This document shows, piece after piece, positions 46,825 to 56,310 of a stretch of 64,000 bases of DNA (the stretch's first letter is position 1; every line of letters begins with the position of its first letter). The position numbers were made by a program, and so were the translations under genes. This stretch comes from Ficedula albicollis (taxonomy: Eukaryota; Chordata; Aves; Passeriformes; Muscicapidae): assembly GCF_000247815.1 (NCBI RefSeq), contig NC_021680.1:5611090-5675089 (forward strand), given 5' to 3'. Under the pieces are notes generated by a model, which made no database searches, was not told the DNA's origin, and was given only the letters and a program-made list of their open reading frames with translations.

Positions 46825-47222
46825 GGTGCTCTGCTGTGAGGAAAGACTGGGAGAATTGGGAACGTTCAGCCTGAAGATGAGAAGCTTTGGGGTGACCTCA
46901 TTGTGGCCTTCCAGTGACTGAAGGGGCCAACAAGAAAGATGGAGAGAGGCTGTTTTCAAGGGCAGGACAAGGGGGAATGGCTTCCCACTGCCAGAAGGGA
47001 AGGGTTAGATGGGACATTGGGAAAGAATTCTTCCCTGTGAGGGTGGGGAGGCCTGGCACAGGGTGCCCAGAGAAGCTGTGGCTGCCCCTGGATCCCTGGC
47101 AATGGCCAAGGTTGGGTTGGATGGGGCTTGGAGCAACCTGGGCTAGTGGAAGGTGTCCCTGCCCATGGCAGGGGGTGGAACTGGATGGGCTTTATGTTCC
47201 CTTCCAACCCAAACCATTCCAT
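46825..47222 (+). mobile_element. CR1 LINE 3' fragment, ~400 bp
   Basis: Sense CR1 from 'ggtgctctgctgtgagg' through 'gggtgacctcattgtggcc', 'gcacagggtgcccagagaag' and 'tgcccatggcagggggtgg' to 'aaccattccatgtg'. It is the most complete copy of its subfamily here and serves as the internal reference for the damaged copy at 26651. Confidence 0.94.
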
Positions 47223-48194
47223 GTGAAACTCTGATGCCCATGTCAGGAGTGTAATACAGAAAGCCAATACATCTCATGTTGCAACTTGCAATTCTGGCAA
47301 AATTAAAAATATTTGAGGACCATTAAAAAACCTGAAAAATATACATCCAATTCTAGCATATCTCTATTCATTTTTGGGAATATTTTAATTTGCAGTTTCT
47401 GGAAGATATTTCTTAGGTTATCAGTGACAGTTTAGGATTTGCTGCTCCAAGGCTCTCAGTTCAGTTCTTTTCACATCAAACCTGCCCAAATTCACATGGC
47501 AGTGCTGGGAACTCAGTGAAACTCCTTTCTGAGCATCTTCAGGAAAGAAAGTGGGTCAATGTTGAGACAGTCATTAATCTAACGAAGCCTATGATAATTG
47601 CAAGCAGTCAGAGTGTGAGCCTATAGTTATTTCCTTTAATACTGAAATCCCAGGATACTGAACCATCAGATACAGGGTTCTATAACAGAATGCTTATGTA
47701 GTTCAATAGCCTGGTTTGTAAATCTTCCCGTCTCAGAAGGTTACAGATTGATGATATTTGGTACTAAGTTCTCAGATCAGCACTTACAAGGCATTGCTTA
47801 AATCTTTTCTGCCATTTTCTGTCTAGTCAATTGGAAAAATCTGTCCAGAGAGTAATTGAAAATTGCCCCAGATTGTCATTGAGTGATTTGCAGAAATACC
47901 CTTTGATTATAGTCCCAGTCACTTTATATTATACTGGCCAGCATACTGCACTGAGAAAAATAAATAATTCCTCAGCTTTGGACAACCAGATAATTGGTGT
48001 AGTTTATTCAAAAAAATTATGTCTATTTCTGTAGGTGATCTCCAGCAAGGTTAGAAAAAAAGTCAATAGCATAAATCATGTTTCAATGGAAATATGATGG
48101 ACTTACAAGGTCTGCTAGGCTTTTTTTATTTTGCTTCAGCAGAATAACTTTTCTGCAGGAGGTAAAAACAACACCATTTACACTGCTCTCCTTC
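47223..48194. other. Non-coding stretch, no gene seen
   Basis: AT-rich, without recognised repeats or open frames of note. Confidence 0.55.
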
Positions 48195-48318
48195 CTGCAA
48201 GTGTTCCAGGCCAGGCTGGACGAGTCTTGGAGCACCCTGGGCTAGTGGAAGGTGTCTCAGCCCATGGCAGGGGTGGCACTGGGTGGGCTTTAAGATCCCT
48301 TCCAAACCAGTCAGACTC
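48195..48318 (+). mobile_element. Short CR1 LINE 3' fragment
   Basis: Sense CR1 3' end: 'aagtgttccaggccaggctg', 'ggaaggtgtctcagcccatg' and 'ctttaagatcccttcc', followed by a degenerate terminus. The 5' truncation falls in the 'ggatccctggaagtg' block. Confidence 0.9.
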
Positions 48319-48649
48319 AATGAATTCCCCCTCCTCTCTTCTCTCCTCTTGTTTGTTTATATAATTCAACTTCCACTCTGAGAAAAAACTCCTTGCTTTC
48401 AGGTTTCTAAGGGTAAAGACGCAACAAAGAAATTTGTTGGTTTGGAGACCCATCAAAACCAGGATCTCCTGGTCCCTCAGAATCCAAGTCTCCTGGTTAT
48501 AAAAGTGTTTGAGATGCCCAGCAACAAGAAACCTCACTGATTTTAACCTTGAGTATTAGATTTGCTCCATGTCTGATATTTATGAAATAATTTTCTGGAT
48601 GTTCTTTTACTGTGCAACATACTTAAAAATACAGTTAAAAAAAAAAAAA

Positions 48650-48807
48650 GGAAAAGGAAAAGGAAAAGGAAAAGGAAAAGGAAAAGGAAAAGGAAAAGGA
48701 AAAGGAAAAGGAAAAGGAAAAGGAAAAGGAAAAGGAAAAGGAAAAGGAAAAGGAAAAGGAAAAGGAAAAGGAAAAGGAAAAGGAAAAGGAAAAGGAAAAG
48801 GAAAAGG
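48650..48807 (+). repeat. (GGAAAA)n hexamer array
   Basis: About 26 nearly perfect copies of GGAAAA, preceded by an A run (48637-48649). The purine/pyrimidine strand asymmetry is complete. Translation gives alternating Gly-Lys or Phe-Ser, which has no coding significance. Confidence 0.97.
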
Positions 48808-49576
48808 GGGAGCTCACTAAATAAAATAAAATTCTGATGTCCAGTTCCCAAACAGGCAAAGCCATTGCACAGAACTGAAGGCTAATACTGCCCAGCTGTT
48901 TGATAACACTGGCAAGTAAAAATAAGCAATAATCCTGGCAATTAATAATAAATAAATTGAACTCTAAGGATTCAATCATAATCAATAAACCCACCACTTT
49001 GAAATTACATAAAATGTGGATGTTATTATTTAAAAAAGAGAAAAAAAGGAGAAATTGCCTGTAGCTGAAGCAATGACAAGTAAGTGAATAAATTAGCTTA
49101 AATGGGCTAAATTATCCTTTTAAATATGGGTTTAAATACTTAATGAATTACAGTTGGAGAAAAATTTTAAGATAGGAGAAACACTAAATGTTGACCTTCC
49201 AGTCCAGAACACTGTATTTGATCCTGAGCAAGTTATTGAAGGTGTTTCCACCCACTTCTCAAACTTCAAATACCCACTTTAAACATGTGAGGCTTTTTGT
49301 TACTTTTCATAATTTTCCTCAAAGACAGACACAGTAAATACAAAATTTGCACAAAATTTGAACATTATTTTCCATGCAGGAAAAAGAGAATAGTCCTAAG
49401 GTCTTCTGTTCCAGCCTTTTAATGATCTGTATTCTGGTGGGAGTGATTTGCAATTAGCACAGTTACAGTGCAATAACTGTCCCTGAAGATACATCTTGTT
49501 TCACCCCTGTGAAATTTAATTAGTAGGTCACCAGTAATCGTGCTGTGAAGTGACTCTCAATTATGTTTTACTCCAA
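48808..49576. other. Non-coding stretch, no gene seen
   Basis: AT-rich unique-looking DNA. Confidence 0.55.
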
Positions 49577-50060
49577 AATCACAGAATCATGAGATGGTTT
49601 GGGTTGGAGGAGAACTGAGATATCATGCTAAGTTCCAGTGCCACCTCCTGCCATGGGCAGGGACAATTCCACTATCCCAGGTTGCTCCAAGCCCCATCCA
49701 ACCTGGCTGTGGACACTGCCAGGGATCCAGGGGCAGCCACAGCTTCTCTGGGCACCCTGTGCCAGGGCCTCACCACCCTCACAGGGAACAATTCCTTCTC
49801 TGTTTCTAATCTAAATCTCTTCTCTTTAATTTTAAAAGCATCCTCGCTTGTTCTTGCCGTTCCATCCCTTGCCTAGAGTCCCTCTCCAGCTCTCTTGGAG
49901 TCCTTTTAGGCACTGCAAGGGGCTCTAAGATCTCTGTGGAACCTTCTCCTCTCCAGGGTGAGCATTCCCAGCTCTCCCAGCCTTGCTCCAGAGCAGCAGG
50001 ACTCCAGCCCTCAGGAAAGCTCTCCTGTTTTCTACCTGGACCTTTCCACAGCCACCCTCC
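49577..50060 (-). mobile_element. CR1 LINE fragment, ~485 bp, longest in the window
   Basis: Antisense CR1 starting at the terminal octamer ('cacagaatcatgagatgg'). It continues through 'tgccatgggcagggaca', 'caccctgtgccagggcctca' and 'gtccctctccagctctcttg', and reaches the 'ttctcctctccagggtgagc' and 'agcaggactccagccctc' segments. It has no reverse transcriptase coding sequence. Confidence 0.92.
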
Positions 50061-51247
50061 AGTGCCCATATCCTGACAACAACAAAGAATTAGAAGTTGT
50101 TCATGGGATTTTCACCTTCTTTTCTCTATCTGAGAACAGCAAGAAGATGCCCATAGAGAAAAACAAAATCCCAGTTTGAGAAAAACTGTGGATTTCTAGG
50201 AGAATGGTGGATAGGATAAAGGATGGATGTTGATTTAGGTTTTGAGGTATGGAATTCAGACTTTCCAGGGATATGTGACACATCCCTAACCACTCATGGC
50301 TGTTATGGAAAAAGCTGTCAAGGAAACTGTAATTTTGGAAGAAGGAGGAAGGAAAGAGTTAAGAGAGATGAGTTTTGCTGACAGCCTCTTTTAGCACACT
50401 AAGTTGCCTCTGAGGAACTACATGAATCCACATTTCTGGAAAACTGGCAGGAATGGAACTGGCAGAGTAGACCTAAGGAAGCTTTGCTTAAACTTTGATA
50501 AAAATCTGGTATTGAGGGAAGCATAGAGTTGTCTGGTTTTGAACAGACAAATTCAGGTTGCAATGTGTTACTAGGATACAAAATTTTCTTTAAAACCCTT
50601 GAAAACACATGCCTTGACTTCTTGTTGTATCAGGGAAGAAATAGATTTGCCTGTCATCTTCTGGCTTTGAAGTGCAATACAATTTTAAATATGACATGTT
50701 TCCAGTCATTAGTTAATTAAAATGAAAATTGAATACAAGACTCAGAAAATAATAAAAACAGGGGAAAATGGTAAAAATGGTTGGACAGGGAAAAGTAAGA
50801 AGCTTGAATTTTTAGTTATCTAATTGTATTAGTTTTATCTGACCTATTTCTCAGCACACACCCCATCCTTGAACAGTTCTGCTGAACTGCAAGACCTGCT
50901 TTCCAACCAAACCCCATTAAATACATATTAACATAAGTCAAACCCAGGAGCTGAAACAGTGGGTTCGTTTCTCTGTGTCAGAACACCTCAATAATTGTGA
51001 ATCATATTCTAAGCTGACAAAGTAAGTAAACAAAATGAGAATTAGAGCTATAAAGTAGCTGCACATTCCCAGCAGCTGGAGCACAACAGCCTCCACTGCT
51101 TTCTCCTTTTCTCTCACAGTTGCTGCTATAATATTTTTGCAAAGTCTGAGGGAGTTACATGGCAGCAAATATGAGCATTTACCTGAGTGATGCCCGTCCC
51201 TTCTGCCGGCCTGGAGCAGTCCAAGCTTTCCCCCTGGCTGTCTGCAG
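50061..51247. other. Non-coding stretch, no gene seen
   Basis: Mostly AT-rich. The last ~120 bp become GC-richer and end in a pyrimidine-rich tract plus CAG (51228-51247). Confidence 0.5.
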
Positions 51248-51441
51248 GGAAGGGGAACGTGCTCCCAGCTGGTTCCCTGCAGCTGGGGCCAGGAGCCACA
51301 GCTGGGAGAAGTGGCATGGATCGTAAACAATTAAGCAAAGGAGCTGTGGGCTTTGAAGCCTTCATCCCCTCAGATGCACAGACATGTCAGAGAGAAGTGC
51401 CATCCTTCCCCCCAGAGGTGTCTGGGAACCTGATGGAGCAG
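51248..51441 (+). CDS. Possible single exon (hypothetical)
   Basis: The interval is preceded by 'tttccccctggctgtctgcag', a good 3' splice-site shape, and ends at CAG|GTGAGC, a good 5' splice site. It is open throughout in one frame (about 64 codons), including a segment translating MDRKQLSKGAVGFEAFIPSD. It would end on a codon boundary. No family is recognised and there is no second exon to support it. The donor coincides with the start of the minisatellite. Chance is a serious alternative, so this is a weak candidate only. Confidence 0.15.
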
Positions 51442-51958
51442 GTGAGCTGGTGCAGGAGCAGGTGAGTTGGTGCAGGAGCAGGTGAGTTGGTGCAGGGACA
51501 GGTGAACTGGTGCAGGGACAGGTGAGTTGGTGCAGGAGCAGGTGAGTTGGTGCAGGGACAGGTGAACTGGTGCAGGGACAGGTGAGTTGGTGCAGGAGCA
51601 GGTGAGTTGGTGCAGGGACAGGTGAACTGGTGCAGGGACAGGTGAGTTGGTGCAGGAGCAGGTGAGTTGGTGCAGGGACAGGTGAACTGGTGCAGGGACA
51701 GGTGAGTTGGTGCAGGAGCAGGTGAGTTGGTGCAGGGACAGGTGAACTGGTGCAGGGACAGGTGAGTTGGTGCAGGAGCAGGTGAGTTGGTGCAGGGACA
51801 GGTGAACTGGTGCAGGGACAGGTGAGTTGGTGCAGGAGCAGGTGAGTTGGTGCAGGAACAGGTGAGCTGGTGCAGAAACAGGTGAGTTGGTGCAGGGACA
51901 GGTGAGTTGGTGCTGGAACAGGTGAGTTGGTGCAGGAACAGGTGGTTTGGTGCAGAAG
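51441..51958 (+). repeat. 20-bp minisatellite with 60-bp higher-order unit
   Basis: 26 monomers (the last truncated by the gap) of the form GGTGAGTTGGTGCAGGRACA. From 51481 to 51840 six identical 60-bp units each carry three monomer variants (GAGTT..GGGACA, GAACT..GGGACA, GAGTT..GGAGCA). The edges are more varied, with GAGCT, GAAACA, GCTGGAACA and GGTTT forms. Every monomer contains CAGGTG across its junction and 17 contain CAGGTGAGT. The array continues into an N gap, so its full length is unknown. Confidence 0.97.
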
Positions 51959-52782
51959 NNNNNNNNNNNNNNNNNNNNNNNNNNNNNNNNNNNNNNNNNN
52001 NNNNNNNNNNNNNNNNNNNNNNNNNNNNNNNNNNNNNNNNNNNNNNNNNNNNNNNNNNNNNNNNNNNNNNNNNNNNNNNNNNNNNNNNNNNNNNNNNNNN
52101 NNNNNNNNNNNNNNNNNNNNNNNNNNNNNNNNNNNNNNNNNNNNNNNNNNNNNNNNNNNNNNNNNNNNNNNNNNNNNNNNNNNNNNNNNNNNNNNNNNNN
52201 NNNNNNNNNNNNNNNNNNNNNNNNNNNNNNNNNNNNNNNNNNNNNNNNNNNNNNNNNNNNNNNNNNNNNNNNNNNNNNNNNNNNNNNNNNNNNNNNNNNN
52301 NNNNNNNNNNNNNNNNNNNNNNNNNNNNNNNNNNNNNNNNNNNNNNNNNNNNNNNNNNNNNNNNNNNNNNNNNNNNNNNNNNNNNNNNNNNNNNNNNNNN
52401 NNNNNNNNNNNNNNNNNNNNNNNNNNNNNNNNNNNNNNNNNNNNNNNNNNNNNNNNNNNNNNNNNNNNNNNNNNNNNNNNNNNNNNNNNNNNNNNNNNNN
52501 NNNNNNNNNNNNNNNNNNNNNNNNNNNNNNNNNNNNNNNNNNNNNNNNNNNNNNNNNNNNNNNNNNNNNNNNNNNNNNNNNNNNNNNNNNNNNNNNNNNN
52601 NNNNNNNNNNNNNNNNNNNNNNNNNNNNNNNNNNNNNNNNNNNNNNNNNNNNNNNNNNNNNNNNNNNNNNNNNNNNNNNNNNNNNNNNNNNNNNNNNNNN
52701 NNNNNNNNNNNNNNNNNNNNNNNNNNNNNNNNNNNNNNNNNNNNNNNNNNNNNNNNNNNNNNNNNNNNNNNNNNNNNNNNNN
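51959..52782. other. 824-base assembly gap (N)
   Basis: All N. The size is not a round placeholder, so it is probably an estimate. It begins within the minisatellite and ends inside a CR1 fragment that is repeated downstream, so two repeats probably caused the break. Confidence 0.98.
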
Positions 52783-53538
52783 TCCAGAGATGGTGACTCC
52801 ACCACTGTCCTGGACAGTGCATTCCAGTGCTGAACAACCCCTTCCTTTCACAAAGAATTTTTCCTAGTATCTAACCCTAACTAATTAAATGTAAATGGGA
52901 ATAGTGAGAAAATATCTTCATAGCTCCCAATCTGTACATTAACTGTGGATATTCATTTAAAAAATATATATTATGGACAACTTTTGATTACCACAACTAA
53001 TTTTGAAACCTTTTTTACCGGGGCAGCAAGTACCAGCTCAGCAGCTTCATGGATGATTTGTTTAGAGAGGAGGATGCACATTGTTAAGTGGATTTCACTG
53101 CAAATATTCCATACTGGAATTTCACAAAATAAACAGGTATAGACCTAGGAAGGTCCATGCTGGAATTCAGGTCCTCAAGGGCAGGGAGGGGTCCTTCTGG
53201 TGAGGTGCCCTAAGGCAGAGCTGAGACAAGGATGGGGAGGGTCAGAGCAGTGGCAGGAAGTTAAGATATACATGGAAATATCAGTGGCTTTTTGTTCTAG
53301 ACATGTGAATTATGAGCAGCCTGGTCTAGTGAAAGTGCCCCTGCCCCTGGCAGGGGGTGGAATGGGACGAGCTTTAAGGTCCTGCCAACACAAACCATTC
53401 CAGGGTTCTGTTTGTTTCAAGGATTTGATTTGTGCAATTACATTTCAGTAAATGCATAAATAAAGGAAGGGGACCTTCCATTCAGAAATCTCGAGTTTTT
53501 ACATTAGTATTTCTCTTTACCACAACAATACTGATGTG
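52783..53538. repeat. Large duplication, copy A (~756 bp)
   Basis: Matches 53818-54567 almost base for base at an offset of 1,031 bp. Differences cluster in the first ~100 bp (for example 'cctttcacaaag' against 'ccacaaat'). The later part appears identical, and two short open frames have identical translations. It contains an antisense CR1 piece at its left edge and a sense CR1 3' end at about 53318-53402. Its left boundary is the N gap, so the unit may extend further. Confidence 0.95.
53318..53402 (+). mobile_element. Short CR1 3' end within duplication copy A
   Basis: 'gtgcccctgcccctggcagg' followed by 'gggtggaatgggacg', 'agctttaaggtcctgcc' and 'aaaccattccagggttctg' is a diverged sense CR1 terminus. 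It is repeated in copy B at about 54349-54433. Confidence 0.78.
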
Positions 53539-53713
53539 GCGTTCACCCCCCTGGCACCAGTGCATGGCACCGAAATTGCTCTGATAGCATGCTGGACGTG
53601 AGGCATTGTGTGACCCCAGTGTCACTGGGAACAAATCCACACCCCAAACCCCCGTGGGACAGAGAAGCAAAGGAGAGGCTGAGCTGTTCTCTTGACTTTA
53701 GGTTAAGCCAAAT
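53539..53713. other. Spacer between the two duplicate copies
   Basis: Single-copy within the window. No gene recognised. Confidence 0.6.
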
Positions 53714-53915
53714 CCTAGAACAGAATAGTTGATTTTGAGCAAGGTTATCAAGTCCACCCCACATTCACCACTAAACCATGTCCTCAAGTGCCACATTCAC
53801 AAGGTTTTTTCAACAATTCCAGAGATGGTGACTCCACCACTGTCCTGGGCAGTGCATTCCAGTGCTGAACAACCCCTTCCACAAATAATTTTTCCTTGTA
53901 TCTAACCCTAACTAA
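53714..53915 (-). mobile_element. CR1 LINE 3' fragment spanning the duplication boundary
   Basis: Antisense CR1: 'tatcaagtccaccccacatt', 'ccatgtcctcaagtgccaca', 'ccagagatggtgactccac' and 'aacaaccccttcc'. It is intact across position 53818, where duplication copy B begins. Copy A starts in the middle of the same CR1, at the gap edge. Confidence 0.88.
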
Positions 53916-54567
53916 TTAAATGTAAATGGGAATAGTGAGAAAATATCTTCATAGCTCCCAATCTGTACATTAACTGTGGATATTCATTTAAAAAATATAT
54001 ATTATGGACAACTTTTGATTACCACAACTAATTTTGAAACCTTTTTTACCGGGGCAGCAAGTACCAGCTCAGCAGCTTCATGGATGATTTGTTTAGAGAG
54101 GAGGATGCACATTGTTAAGTGGATTTCACTGCAAATATTCCATACTGGAATTTCACAAAATAAACAGGTATAGACCTAGGAAGGTCCATGCTGGAATTCA
54201 GGTCCTCAAGGGCAGGGAGGGGTCCTTCTGGTGAGGTGCCCTAAGGCAGAGCTGAGACAAGGATGGGGAGGGTCAGAGCAGTGGCAGGAAGTTAAGATAT
54301 ACATGGAAATATCAGTGGCTTTTTGTTCTAGACATGTGAATTATGAGCAGCCTGGTCTAGTGAAAGTGCCCCTGCCCCTGGCAGGGGGTGGAATGGGACG
54401 AGCTTTAAGGTCCTGCCAACACAAACCATTCCAGGGTTCTGTTTGTTTCAAGGATTTGATTTGTGCAATTACATTTCAGTAAATGCATAAATAAAGGAAG
54501 GGGACCTTCCATTCAGAAATCTCGAGTTTTTACATTAGTATTTCTCTTTACCACAACAATACTGATG
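53818..54567. repeat. Large duplication, copy B (~750 bp)
   Basis: Second copy of the sequence at 52783-53538. It ends where 'caacaatactgatg' is followed by different sequence in the two copies. It includes the sense CR1 end at about 54349-54433. Confidence 0.95.
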
Positions 54568-56069
54568 CTGGTGTGAAACTCACTGGTGACAGCTGATTTA
54601 TGCCTTTCAGCACAACCACACATTATAAATAGCAATTGTTAAGGGGGACAGGGGGGAAGGGAAGAAAAAAAGAAGTAAAACTTGTTGTAAGCAACATTTG
54701 TTTGTGTCTTGTGCTGTGTTCTACTTGACACCAATCCCACATGGAATTAAGTATGTGTTGCACATTAAGCACAGGATTAGTCCTGTTGCAGAAAAAAAAA
54801 ATATCCAGCTGAAAGCTGCACATAGCTAAAAACACTTTATAACTATAGAAATGTCCAAGTGCCTTCAGGCATGAGCTGTTTCCTAAATTAAATTCAGTGT
54901 TGCCATTTCCACTTAGAGGTACATAAGGTTTATTACAAATTATTCAAGGATTATTACAAATTATTAGGAGAAGGATGCAAATAATGATGAATTTTTAAGG
55001 TTTATTACAAATTATTAGGAGAAGGATGCAAATAATGATGAATTTTGAAGACTTACATGTACAAGGTGAAACTGTAGAGTCAGGGAAGTAGATGTGAGGA
55101 TCTTTGGTGGAACAAGGATGTTAACTTCCCATCCCCTTCCCCTTTCCTTCCCCTTCCTCTACCCCTTCCTCTTCCTCCTCCCTTCCCTAGCATTACATTC
55201 CAATATCTGACAAAAATAGTCTGGGGGACCAGGGCTTGATTATGATTTTCCCTGTAAGCCCCATATTTCCATGTATCTATTTAATTACCCTTTATGTTTA
55301 ACAAAATCAATTGGAAATACGTGGAAATGCAGCCTTCCTTATAATATATAGGATGTTAAGAATAGGAATCTAAAATTGATCTTTTCCAGCTCTGTTCTAT
55401 ATTTCCTTGGGATTCTTTTTCCATTCTTTGCTGTGCATCATCTGATGGTCTCACTGACAATCTGCTGTCTCGCCTCTGGGATTGCAAAATCAAAGAGGAA
55501 CAAATTTATTCCTGTTTATTTTAGTAACAACAAAACTTTCCACTCCAAGCTCTACATTTTTTACTCTTGAAGGTGATGTATGAAGCAGGAAAAACAACTT
55601 GACTTTCAGATACTCAGCAGAGGTTATACTGGCAGTAAACAAAATCCTTTCAGACCTGTGCAGGAGAGAGCTTGATGCAGAATTCACTGGGGAAAAGGTA
55701 CCTGGAATAGAGGTTGTTATCAACAAAACTGTAGTTCCCAGGCACCTTAAGGAGCGTGAGTGAAAGATGGTATGGAAGTATTCAGAATTGCAAATCATTG
55801 TTCCAAAGTGTTCTTCCTACTCTGCTGTTTGCAGTATTCCTATCACAGAGCTGTAAATATTTACTCACCTGTTACAAATGCAGTAATTATCATGTTTCCA
55901 GTTTCACATGGCAGCTGGAGTTTGCTTTCTGCAGACTAAATATATTTTTTCATTGTATGTTATTTACATGTAATGGGGTTTTCTAGACATGGAAGATTTG
56001 CCTGGAATATTAGTCAACAGGGTTCTTATGTCTGAATTAGGAAGAAAGTTATAAAATATTGAGTGTGGC
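54568..56069. other. Non-coding stretch with short repeats
   Basis: No gene recognised. A 51-bp unit is duplicated in tandem at 54948-54998 and 54999-55049 ('agaaggatgcaaataatgat'). A nearly pure pyrimidine tract (CCTTCCCC-type) spans about 55128-55187. Confidence 0.6.
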
Positions 56070-56310
56070 TGTTCCTTGGGCCCAGGGAATGGCTGGTCCT
56101 GGGTCACAGAAGGGTTAGGTTAGGATATTGGGAGAAGGTTATTCAGGGAATGGGCACAGCCCCGAGGCTGCAGAGCTCCAGGAGAGTTTGGAAAATGCTC
56201 CCAGGGATGCACAGGGTGGGATTGTTGGGGTGTCAGTGCAGGGACACGGGTTGGACTCCATGATCCTGGTCGGTCCCTTCCACCTCAGGACATTCTATTC
56301 CCTTATTCTA
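56070..56310 (+). mobile_element. CR1 LINE 3' fragment
   Basis: Sense CR1 of the 'gggaatgggcacagccccga' subfamily, with 'gctccaggagagtttgg' and 'tgctcccagggatgcacagg', ending 'attctattcccttattctat'. It has a single copy of the segment duplicated at 32821. Confidence 0.92.

Noticed and set aside
48543..48997. Gly-Lys and Phe-Ser repeat frames
   Set aside because: Direct translation of the GGAAAA hexamer array.
51441..51958. CRISPR-like array
   Set aside because: The 20-bp units are contiguous with no spacers, and the genome is vertebrate. It is a minisatellite.
51362..52851. Minus-strand frames of about 470-490 codons
   Set aside because: They pass through 824 N and a 20-bp minisatellite. 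All three minus frames are open at once, as expected for a repeat of this kind, not for a gene.
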